NCBI GenBank assembly: GCA_000307305.1
Contig: DF158882.1
Location: forward strand, 280,585 to 344,584
Reading direction: 5' to 3'
Length of the DNA stretch: 64,000 bases
From: Enterobacteriaceae bacterium B14
GTDB taxonomy: Bacteria > Pseudomonadota > Gammaproteobacteria > Enterobacterales > Enterobacteriaceae
Shown here: one piece after another, positions 49,420 through 58,827 of the stretch
How the letters are laid out: every line of letters begins with the position of its first letter
Numbering within the stretch: the first letter of the stretch is position 1
Notes under the pieces: generated by a model
Databases searched by the model: none
What the model was told of the DNA's origin: nothing
What the model saw: the letters and a program-made list of their open reading frames with translations, nothing else
Translations under genes and position numbers: made by a program

Positions 49420-50556
49420 TTAAAGCTCGAAGTCACTCAGGTCATCAGCGCTGACTTCAGAATCGATCTGACCAACCAGATAAGAGCTGACTTCTACTTC
49501 CTGTGGGGCAACTTGTACGTTATCTGATACCAACCAAGCGTTAATCCAAGGTATTGGATTTGAGCGTGCGCTGAACGGCAGTGGTAGGCCAACGGCTTGC
49601 ATGCGGATATTTGTGATGTACTCAATGTACTGGCACAAAATATCTTTGTTCAGGCCAATCATGGAGCCATCGCGGAATAGATACTCTGCCCACTCTTTTT
49701 CCTGTTCTGCCGCAAGGACAAACAGGTCATAGCTTTGCTGATGGCACTCAATGGCAATCTCTGCCATTTCGGGGTCATCATTGCCTGAGCCGAGCAAGTT
49801 GAGCATATGCTGGGTACCCGTCAAGTGCAGGGCTTCGTCACGAGCAATCAGTTTGATGATTTTCGCATTGCCTTCCATTAACTCACGCTCGGCAAAAGCA
49901 AAAGAGCAGGCAAAACTGACGTAGAAGCGGATGGCCTCTAATGCATTAACGCTCATTAGGCAGAGATAAAGTTTTTTCTTCAGCTCGCGCAGATTAATGT
50001 TTATCTCTTTGCCGTTAACCTTATGGGTACCTTCCCCCATAAGGTGATAGTAGTTGGTGTACTCGATGAGGCCATCGTAGTAACCAGAAATATCTTTTGC
50101 CCGCTTTAGGATCTCTTCGTTAGCGACAATATCATCAAAGACTAATGCCGGATCGTTGACGATATTACGAATAATATGCGTATAAGAGCGGGAGTGAATG
50201 GTTTCAGAGAAGGCCCAAGTTTCGACCCATGTCTCAAGCTCAGGAATAGAAATCAGCGGTAACAGTGCAACGTTAGGGCTACGGCCCTGAATAGAATCCA
50301 GTAGCGTTTGATATTTTAGATTACTGATGAAGATGTGTTTTTCATGCTCAGGTAGAGCATTGTAGTCGATGCGATCGCGTGCAACATCGACTTCTTCTGG
50401 GCGCCAGAAGAAAGAGAGTTGTTTCTCAATCAGTTTCTCAAAGATATCGTATTTTTGCTGATCGTAACGAGCAACGTTCACTGGCTGGCCTAGGAACATG
50501 GGCTCCAGCAACTGATTATTCTTATTCTGTGAGAATGTAGTGTATTTATAAGACAT
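49420..50556 (-). CDS. nrdB: Class Ia ribonucleoside-diphosphate reductase subunit beta
   Basis: Diiron-tyrosyl radical subunit of aerobic ribonucleotide reductase, 378 residues (E. coli 376). Metal ligands include Asp87 (LLDS), Glu118 and His121 (SETIHSR) and the later Glu/His set in ARDEALH. The radical Tyr125 is in SRSYTH. The C-terminal tail ([13 protein letters not shown]) that docks on NrdA is present. The ATG at 50556 has GAGG six bases upstream. It follows nrdA after 45 bases. Confidence 0.98.
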   Translation of the reverse strand: MSYKYTTFSQNKNNQLLEPMFLGQPVNVARYDQQKYDIFEKLIEKQLSFFWRPEEVDVARDRIDYNALPEHEKHIFISNLKYQTLLDSIQGRSPNVALLPLISIPELETWVETWAFSETIHSRSYTHIIRNIVNDPALVFDDIVANEEILKRAKDISGYYDGLIEYTNYYHLMGEGTHKVNGKEININLRELKKKLYLCLMSVNALEAIRFYVSFACSFAFAERELMEGNAKIIKLIARDEALHLTGTQHMLNLLGSGNDDPEMAEIAIECHQQSYDLFVLAAEQEKEWAEYLFRDGSMIGLNKDILCQYIEYITNIRMQAVGLPLPFSARSNPIPWINAWLVSDNVQVAPQEVEVSSYLVGQIDSEVSADDLSDFEL

Positions 50557-50601
50557 GGATAACCTCAAAGGGCGGAGGCTATACTGCCTCCGCCAAATCT
50601 A

Positions 50602-52878
50602 TTAGATTTTGCAAGCGCCGCTTTCACAACCTGCATCTTCTTGCAGATCTTCTTGGGCATCCTCTGCACCGTCACGAGTGTTTTGGTAGTAGAGCGTTTT
50701 AACGCCAAATTTATAAGCTGTCAGCAGATCTTTCAGCAACTGTTTCATCGGAACTTTGCCACCGGTGAAACGGTTTGGATCGTAATTGGTATTTGAAGAG
50801 ATCGCCTGATCGACAAATTTCTGCATGATACCGACTAACTGTAGATAACCATCGTTGTTTGGCATTTCCCACAGTAGCTCATATGCATTTTTCAGATTTT
50901 CATAATCAGGTACAACTTGACGCAGAATGCCGTCTTTCGATGCCTTAATACTGATATGACCACGCGGTGGTTCAATGCCGTTAGTGGCATTCGAGATCTG
51001 AGAAGAGGTCTCGGATGGCATCAGTGCTGATAGCGTAGAGTTACGTAGACCATGCTCTTGGATCTCTTGACGCAGCGTTTCCCAATCAAGGTGTAGTGGC
51101 TCGCTGGTGATGTTATCGAGATCCTTTTTATAGGTATCGATAGGGAGAATACCTTTTGAATAGGTTGTCTCTTTAAACCAAGGACATGCACCTTGCTCTT
51201 TAGCGAGCTGGTTTGACGCTTTCAATAGATAGTATTGAATCGCTTCAAAGGTCTTATGCGTGAGGTTGTTGGCGCTACCGTCGGAGTAACGAACACCGTG
51301 TTTAGCTAAGTAATAAGCGTAGTTGATGACACCAATACCAAGAGTACGACGCCCCATTGAACCATGCTGCGCGGCAATAATCGGGTAATCTTGATAATCC
51401 AGTAGGGCATCAAGTGCGCGAACCGCTAATGAAGCCAGCTCTTCTAACTCATCGAGGCTGTCAATGGCCCCTAAGTTGAAGGCAGAAAGCGTACACAGTG
51501 CGATCTCGCCGTTCTCATCGTTGATATCATTCAACGGTTTTGTTGGTAGGGCGATCTCCAAGCACAGATTAGACTGGCGTACTGGTGCAATTTTAGGATC
51601 GAACGGGCTATGGGTGTTGCAGTGGTCGACGTTTTGAATATAGATACGGCCCGTTGATGCGCGTTCTTGCATCATTAATGAGAACAGTTCAACGGCTTTA
51701 ATCCGCTGCTGGCGAACGGTCTTGTCGTTCTCATATTGAAGATACAGGCGTTCAAACTCATCTTGATCAGCAAAGAAGGCATCGTATAAGCCAGGAACAT
51801 CTGACGGGCTGAATAGGGTGATATCTTCGCCCTTCAGCAAACGTTGATACATCAGCTTGTTCAGTTGTACACCGTAATCCATATGACGAACGCGGTTACC
51901 TTCAACACCACGGTTGTTTTTCAATACTAGAAGGCTTTCTACTTCTAGATGCCAGATAGGGTAGAACAGCGTTGCTGCACCACCACGCACACCGCCCTGA
52001 GAACAGGATTTAACGGCTGTCTGGAAGTGTTTATAGAACGGAATACAGCCAGTATGGAATGCTTCGCCGTTACGAATTGGGCTGCCTAATGCACGAATAC
52101 GTCCGGCATTAATGCCGATACCTGCACGTTGAGAAACGTATTTTACGATAGCACTCGCGGTGGCATTGATAGAATCTAAGCTATCACCACACTCGATAAG
52201 AACGCATGAGCTGAACTGGCGAGTCGGTGTGCGCACGCCGGACATAATTGGCGTAGGCAGAGAAATCTTGAACAGGGAAATCGCGTCATAAAAGCGCTTG
52301 ATATATTCCAGACGCGTTTCACGTGGATAGTGAGAGAACAGACAAGCAGCAACGAGAATATACAGGAACTGCGCGCTTTCGTAGATTTCACCCGTCACAC
52401 GGTTTTGTACCAGATATTTCCCTTCTAACTGCTTTACCGCGGCATAAGAGAAGTTCATATCACGCGAGTGATCGATGAAGCTATCCATATGCTCAAAATC
52501 TTCACGAGTGTAATCAGTCAGTAGGTGAGCGTCGTATTTACCTTTTTCGACTAATTGCGATACGTGCTTGTAAAGTGCCGGAGGCTCGAATTGGCTATAT
52601 GCTTTTTTACGCAGGTGAAAAACAGCAAGGCGTGCTGCTAAATATTGGTAATCAGGCGCATCACGAGAGATCAGATCCGCGGCTGCTTTGATAATGGTTT
52701 CATGGATATCAGATGTTTTTATCCCGTCGTAAAACTGGATGTGAGAGCGTAGCTCAACCTGAGAAACAGAGACATTATGCAATCCCTCTGCAGCCCAAGT
52801 AATGACTCGGTGGATTTTATCCAGATCGATACGCTCTTTGGTACCATCGCGTTTTGTAACAAGCAGGCTTTGATTCAT
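50602..52878 (-). CDS. nrdA: Class Ia ribonucleoside-diphosphate reductase subunit alpha
   Basis: Catalytic and allosteric subunit of aerobic ribonucleotide reductase, which makes dNDPs for DNA synthesis. It has 758 residues (E. coli 761). The N-terminal ATP cone is about residues 5-95 (VTKRDGTKERIDLDKIH). Active-site cysteines are in RQFSSCVLIECGDS, SNLCLEIALP and ALCTLSAFNLG. The C-terminal redox pair is CESGAC at the very end. The upstream region holds an NrdR-like box and a DnaA box. Confidence 0.98.
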   Translation of the reverse strand: MNQSLLVTKRDGTKERIDLDKIHRVITWAAEGLHNVSVSQVELRSHIQFYDGIKTSDIHETIIKAAADLISRDAPDYQYLAARLAVFHLRKKAYSQFEPPALYKHVSQLVEKGKYDAHLLTDYTREDFEHMDSFIDHSRDMNFSYAAVKQLEGKYLVQNRVTGEIYESAQFLYILVAACLFSHYPRETRLEYIKRFYDAISLFKISLPTPIMSGVRTPTRQFSSCVLIECGDSLDSINATASAIVKYVSQRAGIGINAGRIRALGSPIRNGEAFHTGCIPFYKHFQTAVKSCSQGGVRGGAATLFYPIWHLEVESLLVLKNNRGVEGNRVRHMDYGVQLNKLMYQRLLKGEDITLFSPSDVPGLYDAFFADQDEFERLYLQYENDKTVRQQRIKAVELFSLMMQERASTGRIYIQNVDHCNTHSPFDPKIAPVRQSNLCLEIALPTKPLNDINDENGEIALCTLSAFNLGAIDSLDELEELASLAVRALDALLDYQDYPIIAAQHGSMGRRTLGIGVINYAYYLAKHGVRYSDGSANNLTHKTFEAIQYYLLKASNQLAKEQGACPWFKETTYSKGILPIDTYKKDLDNITSEPLHLDWETLRQEIQEHGLRNSTLSALMPSETSSQISNATNGIEPPRGHISIKASKDGILRQVVPDYENLKNAYELLWEMPNNDGYLQLVGIMQKFVDQAISSNTNYDPNRFTGGKVPMKQLLKDLLTAYKFGVKTLYYQNTRDGAEDAQEDLQEDAGCESGACKI

Positions 52879-52940
52879 GTTCTCTGATACCTATAACGTG
52901 CGGAAAAACGGGGTTGACATTCTATCGAATTACTTATTTA

Positions 52941-52956
52941 ACACTATATGTTGTAT
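52941..52956. promoter_or_regulatory. NrdR-like box upstream of nrdA
   Basis: The 16-mer ACACTATATGTTGTAT matches the NrdR consensus ACACWATATATWGTGT at 14 of 16 positions. A weaker partner lies 30 bases further on (52971-52986, right half AGTGT). NrdR boxes normally come in pairs about three helical turns apart. Confidence 0.55.
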
Positions 52957-53081
52957 ATAATATGCAACACTACTACAAGATAGTGTTTAGGTGCATATTT
53001 TGCAAGTGACCTAGATTTTAGCCTGCAAGTGACGATAGTGATCTGAATCTTACTTTGCAAGTGTACAAAACGAAGGGCAGG

Positions 53082-53090
53082 TGTGGATAA
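53082..53090 (-). promoter_or_regulatory. DnaA box upstream of nrdA
   Basis: TGTGGATAA is the exact complement of the consensus DnaA box TTATCCACA. It lies about 205 bases upstream of the nrdA start. DnaA control of nrdAB is known in E. coli. Confidence 0.65.
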
Positions 53091-53142
53091 CTTGGGGGTG
53101 AAATGTTAACTCTGCTAGCTAAGTTACCGTCAGCTATAGAGG

Positions 53143-53176
53143 TTCGCGTCGATCCCGTTGAGAAGATCGGCGCGAA
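53143..53176. repeat. 12-bp hairpin downstream of ubiG
   Basis: TTCGCGTCGATC (53143-53154) pairs with GATCGGCGCGAA (53165-53176) with one G-T wobble and a ten-base loop. It is about 140 bases past the ubiG stop. It lacks a T-run on the minus strand, so its role is open. Confidence 0.45.
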
Positions 53177-53315
53177 GAATAAATTTAAAAAAATTGCTTG
53201 ATCGGTGCATTATTAAACGTTCTTAAAAATCAAGAGAATTGAGCTATAAATTTTTACTTTTGTCTACTAAAAAACTTTTTTTATCCCTGACTTAAAAGCA
53301 CGTTTGGCTGAGATT

Positions 53316-54074
53316 TTAGCCTTCTTGTTGAGTATGCAGCATGTAGTTTACGTCGACGTTTGGCCCTAGCTTAAATGTGTTTAGTACAGGGTTGTAATGC
53401 AGACCGATGATGTGACGTTCGCGCAGTGGTGTCGTATTCACCCATGCAATCAGTTCAGATGGGCGGATGAAGCGTTTGGCATCATGGGTTCCTTTTGGCA
53501 CCATTTGGAGAATATATTCAGCGCCGATAACGGCCATAAGCCAAGATTTGGTGTTGCGATTAATCGTAGAAAAGAAGACATGCCCCCCTGGTTTGACTAA
53601 TTGAGCACAGGCTTTGATAACGGAAGCGGGGTCAGGAACGTGTTCCAGCATCTCCATACAGGTAACTACATCGTAATGGCCGGGTTGAAGTTCAGCTTGC
53701 TCTTCAACGGTACGCTGTACATAGCTGACATCAATACCAGTTTCTAATGCATGAAGGCGGGCAACTTGTAGTGGCTCTGCTCCCATATCTAAACCTGTTA
53801 CCTGCGCGCCTTCTCTTGCCATACTCTCTGCCAGTATTCCGCCACCGCAGCCAACGTCTAAAACCTGTTTGCCGAATAACCCATCTGTCCGTTGCAGTAT
53901 GTAGTTGAGGCGTAGTGGATTAATTCGATGCAGTGGCTTAAATTCGCCTTCTAGATCCCACCAGCGGGATGCGACAGCCTCAAATTTGGCAATTTCCTGC
54001 CTATCTACATTTTGTGTCATACCTGGGTTTGAGGTGTTTAGATTGCTTTCAGATTCGCTGTTTTTACTATTCAT
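53316..54074 (-). CDS. ubiG: Ubiquinone biosynthesis O-methyltransferase UbiG
   Basis: SAM-dependent methyltransferase performing both O-methylations of ubiquinone synthesis. It has 252 residues (E. coli 240). SAM motif I is [13 protein letters not shown] (about residues 75-87), post-I VTGLDMG, and [12 protein letters not shown]. The membrane-interacting [21 protein letters not shown] region is conserved (about 39-59). The extra length is an N-terminal Asn/Ser-rich tail; ATG 54020 (MTQNVDRQ) would give a length nearer E. coli and is an alternative. Divergent from gyrA, as in E. coli. Confidence 0.96.
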   Translation of the reverse strand: MNSKNSESESNLNTSNPGMTQNVDRQEIAKFEAVASRWWDLEGEFKPLHRINPLRLNYILQRTDGLFGKQVLDVGCGGGILAESMAREGAQVTGLDMGAEPLQVARLHALETGIDVSYVQRTVEEQAELQPGHYDVVTCMEMLEHVPDPASVIKACAQLVKPGGHVFFSTINRNTKSWLMAVIGAEYILQMVPKGTHDAKRFIRPSELIAWVNTTPLRERHIIGLHYNPVLNTFKLGPNVDVNYMLHTQQEG

Positions 54075-54196
54075 GGGGAAAACCGCTCCTTCACATCTTT
54101 ATCTGCGATTATACATGTTCTATTCTTCACGGCTAACGAGACAATTAGCGTTTAAGATGGCGCTGTGTACTCAGACGTGCTCGATTGAGTGATTTG

Positions 54197-54205
54197 TGAT
54201 ATAGT
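54197..54205 (+). promoter_or_regulatory. Candidate gyrA promoter (extended -10)
   Basis: TGATATAGT gives an extended TG motif and a TATAGT -10 at 54200-54205, followed by a GC-rich discriminator (TCGGGG). It is 55 bases upstream of the gyrA ATG. E. coli gyrA is controlled by supercoiling through its -10/discriminator region, which this resembles. No good -35 is seen. Confidence 0.5.
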
Positions 54206-54259
54206 TCGGGGTCTTAAGAACCTGGGCAGATGCACCATCAGTAGAGGGATAGTGGCTCC

Positions 54260-56866
54260 ATGAGCGACCTTGCCAGAGAAATAACTCCGGTCAATATCGA
54301 AGAAGAACTTAAACGTTCGTATCTGGATTATGCAATGTCCGTTATCGTCGGGCGTGCACTACCAGATGTTCGTGATGGACTGAAGCCCGTACACCGCCGT
54401 GTGCTTTTCGCGATGAGTGTACTGGGAAATGATTGGAATAAAGCATATAAAAAATCGGCCCGTGTAGTCGGGGACGTTATCGGTAAATACCATCCACATG
54501 GTGATACTGCTGTTTACGATACGATTGTTCGTATGGCTCAGCCGTTTTCTTTACGCTATATGCTGGTTGATGGACAAGGAAACTTCGGTTCCGTAGATGG
54601 CGACTCTGCCGCTGCGATGCGTTATACCGAAGTGCGCATGTCGAAGATCGCGCATGAGTTACTCGCCGATTTAGAGAAAGAGACTGTTGATTTCGTTCCT
54701 AACTATGATGGAACGGAGCAGATCCCTGAAGTGATGCCAACAAGGGTACCGAACCTGTTAGTTAACGGTTCTTCTGGTATTGCTGTTGGTATGGCAACCA
54801 ATATTCCACCACATAACCTGTCTGAGGTTATTGATGGCTGCCTCGCTTATATTGATGATGAGAACATCAGTATCGAAGGGTTGATGGAGCATATTCCTGG
54901 CCCCGATTTCCCAACTGCAGCGATTATTAATGGCCGCAAGGGTATTGAAGAGGCTTATCGTACTGGCCGCGGTAAAATTTATATCCGTGCCAGAGGCGAA
55001 GTTGAAGTGGATGAAAAGAGTGGTCGTGAAACGATCATCATTCATGAAATCCCTTATCAGGTAAACAAAGCCCGTCTTATTGAAAAGATTGCTGAGCTGG
55101 TAAAAGATAAGCGTGTTGAAGGTATCAGTGCATTGCGTGATGAGTCTGATAAAGATGGCATGCGTATTGTTATTGAAGTGAAGCGTGATGCGGTCGGTGA
55201 GGTTGTTCTAAACAATCTGTATTCTCAGACCCAGCTTCAGATTACTTTCGGTTTCAACATGGTCGCTTTGCACCATGGCCAACCAAAATTACTCAATCTG
55301 AAAGATATTCTTGAGGCATTTGTTCGCCATCGTCGCGAAGTGGTTACGCGTAGAACTATTTTCGAACTGCGTAAAGCCCGTGAGCGTGCACATATTCTAG
55401 AAGGGTTGGCTATCGCATTAGCGAATATCGACCCTATCATTGAGGCTATTCGTCAGGCGCAAACGACCGCAGAGGCGAAAGCAGCTTTAATCTCCCGTCC
55501 TTGGGCTTTGGGTAACGTTGCAGTGATGCTGGAGCGTGCAGGTAATGATGCTGCGCGACCAGAGTGGTTAGAGCCAGAGTTTGGTATTCGTGATGGTCAT
55601 TACTATCTGACTGAGCAACAAGCTCAAGCTATTCTGGATTTACGTTTGCAAAAACTGACCGGAATGGAACATGAGAAGCTGTTGGATGAATATAAAGAGT
55701 TGCTGGAGCAGATTGCAGCGCTGATTTACATTCTTGAAAATCCTGAGCGTTTGATGGAAGTCATTCGCGAAGAGCTTGTCGCCATTAAAGAACAGTATAG
55801 TGATAAGCGTCGCACAGAGATTACCGCTAACAGCGCCGATATTAATATTGAAGATTTAATTACCCAAGAAGACGTTGTTGTGACGTTATCTCATCAAGGG
55901 TATGTGAAATATCAGCCGCTGAGTGACTATGAGGCTCAACGCCGTGGTGGTAAGGGTAAATCTGCTGCGCGTATCAAAGAAGAAGACTTTATTGAACGTC
56001 TGCTGGTAGCAAATACTCACGATACTATTCTGTGCTTCTCTAGCCGTGGTCGCCTGTACTGGATGAAGGTTTATCAGTTACCTGAGGCCAGCCGTGGTGC
56101 ACGTGGACGTCCAATTGTGAACCTTCTGCCATTGGAAGCGAATGAGCGGATTACAGCTATTCTTCCTGTTCGTGAATATGAAGAAGGGCGACATATCTTT
56201 ATGGCTACCGCGAGCGGTACCGTTAAGAAAACCGCGCTAACAGAGTTTAGCCGCCCGCGCAGTGCCGGTATTATCGCCGTTAATCTTAATGAAGGCGATG
56301 AACTGATTGGCGTTGACCTGACTGACGGTAGTAATGAAGTGATGTTGTTCTCCGCCGAAGGTAAAGTTGTGCGTTTCTCCGAAGAGCATGTGCGCTCAAT
56401 GGGTAGAACGGCAACGGGTGTTCGCGGAATTAAACTGAGTGAAAAAGATCGCGTTGTTTCTCTGATTATTCCTCGTGGCGAAGGTGACATTCTGACCGTT
56501 ACGAAGAATGGTTTCGGTAAGCGTACCGCGGTTATTGAATATCCAACGAAATCTCGTGCGACCCAAGGGGTTATCTCTATTAAGGTGAGCGAGCGTAATG
56601 GTTTGGTGGTCGGCGCGGTTCAAGTCGATGTTTGCGATCAGATTATGATGATCACGGATGCAGGCACACTTGTTCGTACCCGAGTTTCTGAAGTCAGTGT
56701 CGTTGGTCGTAATACCCAGGGTGTTACTCTGATTCGTACTTCTGAAGAAGAAAGCGTTGTTGGCTTGCAACGTGTCGCTGAACCTGAAGAAGACGATAGC
56801 GAATTACTGGATTCAGATGAACTAGATAATGTCGATGTAGGCGATGTAGCGCCAGAAGACGAATAA
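54260..56866 (+). CDS. gyrA: DNA gyrase subunit A
   Basis: Breakage-reunion subunit of DNA gyrase, 868 residues (E. coli 875). The catalytic Tyr122 is in [10 protein letters not shown]. The quinolone-resistance region reads [17 protein letters not shown], with Thr at position 83 where E. coli has Ser and the usual Asp at 87. The C-terminal DNA-wrapping domain carries the GyrA-box [10 protein letters not shown] and several blade repeats ([16 protein letters not shown] and similar). It ends in an acidic tail ([14 protein letters not shown]...). A strong terminator follows. Confidence 0.98.
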   Translation: MSDLAREITPVNIEEELKRSYLDYAMSVIVGRALPDVRDGLKPVHRRVLFAMSVLGNDWNKAYKKSARVVGDVIGKYHPHGDTAVYDTIVRMAQPFSLRYMLVDGQGNFGSVDGDSAAAMRYTEVRMSKIAHELLADLEKETVDFVPNYDGTEQIPEVMPTRVPNLLVNGSSGIAVGMATNIPPHNLSEVIDGCLAYIDDENISIEGLMEHIPGPDFPTAAIINGRKGIEEAYRTGRGKIYIRARGEVEVDEKSGRETIIIHEIPYQVNKARLIEKIAELVKDKRVEGISALRDESDKDGMRIVIEVKRDAVGEVVLNNLYSQTQLQITFGFNMVALHHGQPKLLNLKDILEAFVRHRREVVTRRTIFELRKARERAHILEGLAIALANIDPIIEAIRQAQTTAEAKAALISRPWALGNVAVMLERAGNDAARPEWLEPEFGIRDGHYYLTEQQAQAILDLRLQKLTGMEHEKLLDEYKELLEQIAALIYILENPERLMEVIREELVAIKEQYSDKRRTEITANSADINIEDLITQEDVVVTLSHQGYVKYQPLSDYEAQRRGGKGKSAARIKEEDFIERLLVANTHDTILCFSSRGRLYWMKVYQLPEASRGARGRPIVNLLPLEANERITAILPVREYEEGRHIFMATASGTVKKTALTEFSRPRSAGIIAVNLNEGDELIGVDLTDGSNEVMLFSAEGKVVRFSEEHVRSMGRTATGVRGIKLSEKDRVVSLIIPRGEGDILTVTKNGFGKRTAVIEYPTKSRATQGVISIKVSERNGLVVGAVQVDVCDQIMMITDAGTLVRTRVSEVSVVGRNTQGVTLIRTSEEESVVGLQRVAEPEEDDSELLDSDELDNVDVGDVAPEDE

Positions 56867-56884
56867 CTTTTCTACTGCTATATC

Positions 56885-56917
56885 AAAAAGGCCAATGTGT
56901 TTACATTGGCCTTTTTT
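56885..56917 (+). terminator. gyrA terminator
   Basis: Stem GGCCAATGT (56890-56898) / ACATTGGCC (56903-56911) with loop GTTT, flanked by AAAAA and TTTTTT. The symmetrical A/T flanks mean it could stop transcription from both sides. Confidence 0.93.
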
Positions 56918-57115
56918 AATGTCTCTCGCTAGAGACTGCGATTAAAATTATCATCCAGCGTCAATGGTGAAATATATAACAAATTTAAAAATACAAGATA
57001 ACTCTTATTTTTGGAGTTAATGGTTTAAATATATAAGTTATATTGTGGTGAATTACAGCTCTTTTTACTCGTAACCTAATAAGAGCAAATAGTAATTCTA
57101 TCAAGCTAGTTGAAG

Positions 57116-57769
57116 CTACAGCTTTTTATCTGAGCACACTATATTAGTTGATGATAAATGATTTAATAACTCAATGTCATTATCAACACCAAGCTTAACC
57201 ATCGCTGATTTTTTCTGGCTGCTAATTGTCTTAATACTACGATTCAATGTTTTTGCTATCTCGGTGACCAGCGAGCCCTCAGAGAATAAGCGTAAAACTT
57301 CACTTTCTTTTGGTGATAAGCGTCTATCATTATAATTTCCGCAGCTCTTCTTCTCTAAAAGTTTGGATATACTTTCGGGGATGAACTTTTTTCCTTTTTT
57401 TAGTTCGACTAAAGCATCTGGCAAATCGTTAGGGGCACCCTGTTTTAAAACAATGCCATCGATATCTAGCTCAAGTATGGTGTTTAGCGTTGTTGGGTTA
57501 TTGTTCATGGTAAGAACAATGATACTTAACTTTGGGTAGTGTCGCTTGATGTACTTAATTAACGTTAGCCCATCACCATACTTATCACCGGGTATTGAAA
57601 AATCAGTGACGACGACATCTGGCTCAAGTTTATCTAAGCTATTGATTAATTCGGTTGAATCTTCAAATTCACCGACAACATTTATTTTTTCTAACTGTAC
57701 AAGGGCATGTTTTATGCCAAATAGTACGATCGGGTGATGATCTGCGATGATAACATTAAGGTTATTCAT
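57116..57769 (-). CDS. rcsB: RcsB-like LuxR-family response regulator with altered acidic pocket
   Basis: 217-residue two-domain response regulator, closely similar to E. coli RcsB (216) along its whole length (GEFEDSTELINSL, PGDKYGDGLTLIKYIKRH, IVLTMNNNP, RSIKTISSQKKSAMVKLGV). The receiver keeps phospho-acceptor Asp56, Thr87 and Lys109, but position 11 is His instead of Asp (IIADHHPIV), which removes one Mg2+-binding acid. The LuxR-type HTH covers about 150-207. AAGG lies eight bases before ATG 57769. In E. coli rcsB sits between rcsD and rcsC. Here rcsD is a wreck just upstream and no rcsC lies between this gene and gyrA. It may work without the phosphorelay, for instance as a partner of auxiliary regulators, or be decaying. 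Confidence 0.85.
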   Translation of the reverse strand: MNNLNVIIADHHPIVLFGIKHALVQLEKINVVGEFEDSTELINSLDKLEPDVVVTDFSIPGDKYGDGLTLIKYIKRHYPKLSIIVLTMNNNPTTLNTILELDIDGIVLKQGAPNDLPDALVELKKGKKFIPESISKLLEKKSCGNYNDRRLSPKESEVLRLFSEGSLVTEIAKTLNRSIKTISSQKKSAMVKLGVDNDIELLNHLSSTNIVCSDKKL

Positions 57770-57782
57770 GGTGGCTACCTTG

Positions 57783-58290
57783 CTAAAGCAAACTGTTTAC
57801 AAAACTGCTAATCCATTTGATCTTGTCTTTAATTTGCTGATGGTTATCTTCAGCTACATTAATTTCACACTCTCGCAAAATAATGCCCTATACCAGGGTA
57901 TGTCTAATTTAGGATAATTCTCTTTACATCAATAAATTTTTTGTGAGAGGGTTTTAGTATTCTGCAGTAGTATACAGTTTATTTATATTATCGGGTACCA
58001 CCTGCTGAAAGATATTAGTCTCATACGCAAACGGGCTATTTTTGATGATAAAAATAGAGTCACGGCCATATAAATCCATTATAATCAGTTGGTTATGATT
58101 GATGGCTATTTCCTATTAATTCAATAGGCTTTTCCATTGTTGTTATATTGAATTTATAGATAGCAAGGCGACATTTTAGTATCGATTTAAATATTAAAGC
58201 ATTCGTTATGTTTTTAAGGCTTACAGATAACATTAAGTTGTTACTTGTTTCAATAAAAGAAAGCTTATTATCCTGAGCGGAATATGACAT
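57783..58290 (-). pseudogene. rcsD: Remnant of rcsD (phosphotransfer protein), C-terminal fragments
   Basis: Several minus-strand frames line up as the end of RcsD. A 65-codon frame from 58290 to 58093 (MSYSAQDNKLSFIETS...) shifts near 58110 into INHNQLIIMDLYGRDSIF and then NIFQQVVPDNINKLYTTAEY, ending at TAA 57954-57956. The last piece resembles the start of the RcsD HPt domain (LFxxTVPxDxKRLYT). After further frameshifts, ECEINVAEDNH...IKWISSFVNSLL ends in TAG at 57783-57785, matching the RcsD C-terminus (...IDSYVKSLL). It stops 13 bases before rcsB, the normal RcsD-RcsB spacing. E. coli RcsD has about 890 residues, so over four fifths is deleted and the phosphotransfer-His region is frameshifted. 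No functional product is possible. Confidence 0.72.
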
Positions 58291-58398
58291 CTATAAGACA
58301 TCTATTACGACTTTGGAATTCTATATTTTATAATGATTATTATTTGGATAAACAGCGACATATCGTCGCTGTTTTATAGGTGGAGCTCTGTTATCTCA
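58291..58398. other. AT-rich spacer between rcsD remnant and dinI-like gene
   Basis: Non-coding, about 108 bases. CAGCGAC and GTCGCTG form a short hairpin with TTTT (about 58353-58373) that runs toward the plus strand. No gene seen. Confidence 0.4.
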
Positions 58399-58635
58399 TT
58401 ATTGAAGATCAAACCAATCGTCAGCGCTTTCCCAAGTTTCTTGTAAGATATCCATAATATCTTCTTTATCTTGCTTACTTCCCCCCATAACACTGATCCC
58501 TGCTTGCCCACGGCGAACCCTGACACTGACATCATCATAGCGTTTGGAAAGACGTTTTAGCATCTCTGCTTCTAGGGCCTCTTCAGCCCCTAACGGAAGT
58601 TTATCTTCTTTTTTTATTGATATTTCAACGTACAT
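58399..58635 (-). CDS. dinI: DinI-like SOS-response protein
   Basis: 78-residue member of the DinI/DinI-like family, which in E. coli stabilises RecA filaments and modulates SOS induction and UmuD processing. The acidic C-terminal helix ILQETWESADDWFDLQ is almost the same as in E. coli DinI, and VSVRVRRG and SVMGGSKQDKEDI match the middle. The ATG at 58635 has AAGGTG six bases upstream; an in-frame GTG at 58644 would add three residues. A LexA box lies 27 bases upstream. It could be a DinI paralogue rather than the orthologue, since E. coli dinI lies elsewhere (near pyrC). Confidence 0.88.
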   Translation of the reverse strand: MYVEISIKKEDKLPLGAEEALEAEMLKRLSKRYDDVSVRVRRGQAGISVMGGSKQDKEDIMDILQETWESADDWFDLQ

Positions 58636-58661
58636 GGTTAGCACCTTAGATATGCATACTT

Positions 58662-58681
58662 AACTGTTTATTTATACAGTT
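58662..58681. promoter_or_regulatory. LexA (SOS) box upstream of the dinI-like gene
   Basis: The 20-mer has a perfect CTGT-N8-ACAG core (58664-58679, CTGTTTATTTATACAG) with an AT-rich centre and AA/TT flanks. It lies 27 bases before the dinI-like start, where LexA would block the promoter. It predicts DNA-damage induction. Confidence 0.82.
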
Positions 58682-58827
58682 AAATAAAATAGTGTGCAAT
58701 GACTATTTTTATCGTGCTCTGCCAGTGCAGGGGAGCACCAATACCCTCTTTAAATAGCTAATTTAGATGGTAGCAGTGTCTTAGAACCATTATCATTTGT
58801 GCCATAGATACTCTTTAAGGTGGCGTC

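Larger units (their letters stand above)
52879..53315. other. nrdA control region and ubiG-nrdA gap
   Basis: 437 bases without a gene. It holds an NrdR-like box, a DnaA box, three direct copies of TGCAAGTG (53001, 53024, 53056), and a 12-bp hairpin at 53143-53176. In E. coli the nrdAB promoter is cell-cycle regulated through DnaA, Fis and NrdR. I could not place the -10/-35. Confidence 0.6.

Noticed and set aside
58093..58290. 65-codon open frame taken as a separate small gene
   Set aside because: It has no ribosome site, shifts frame into further RcsD-like fragments and lies in the exact place of rcsD, so it is part of the pseudogene.
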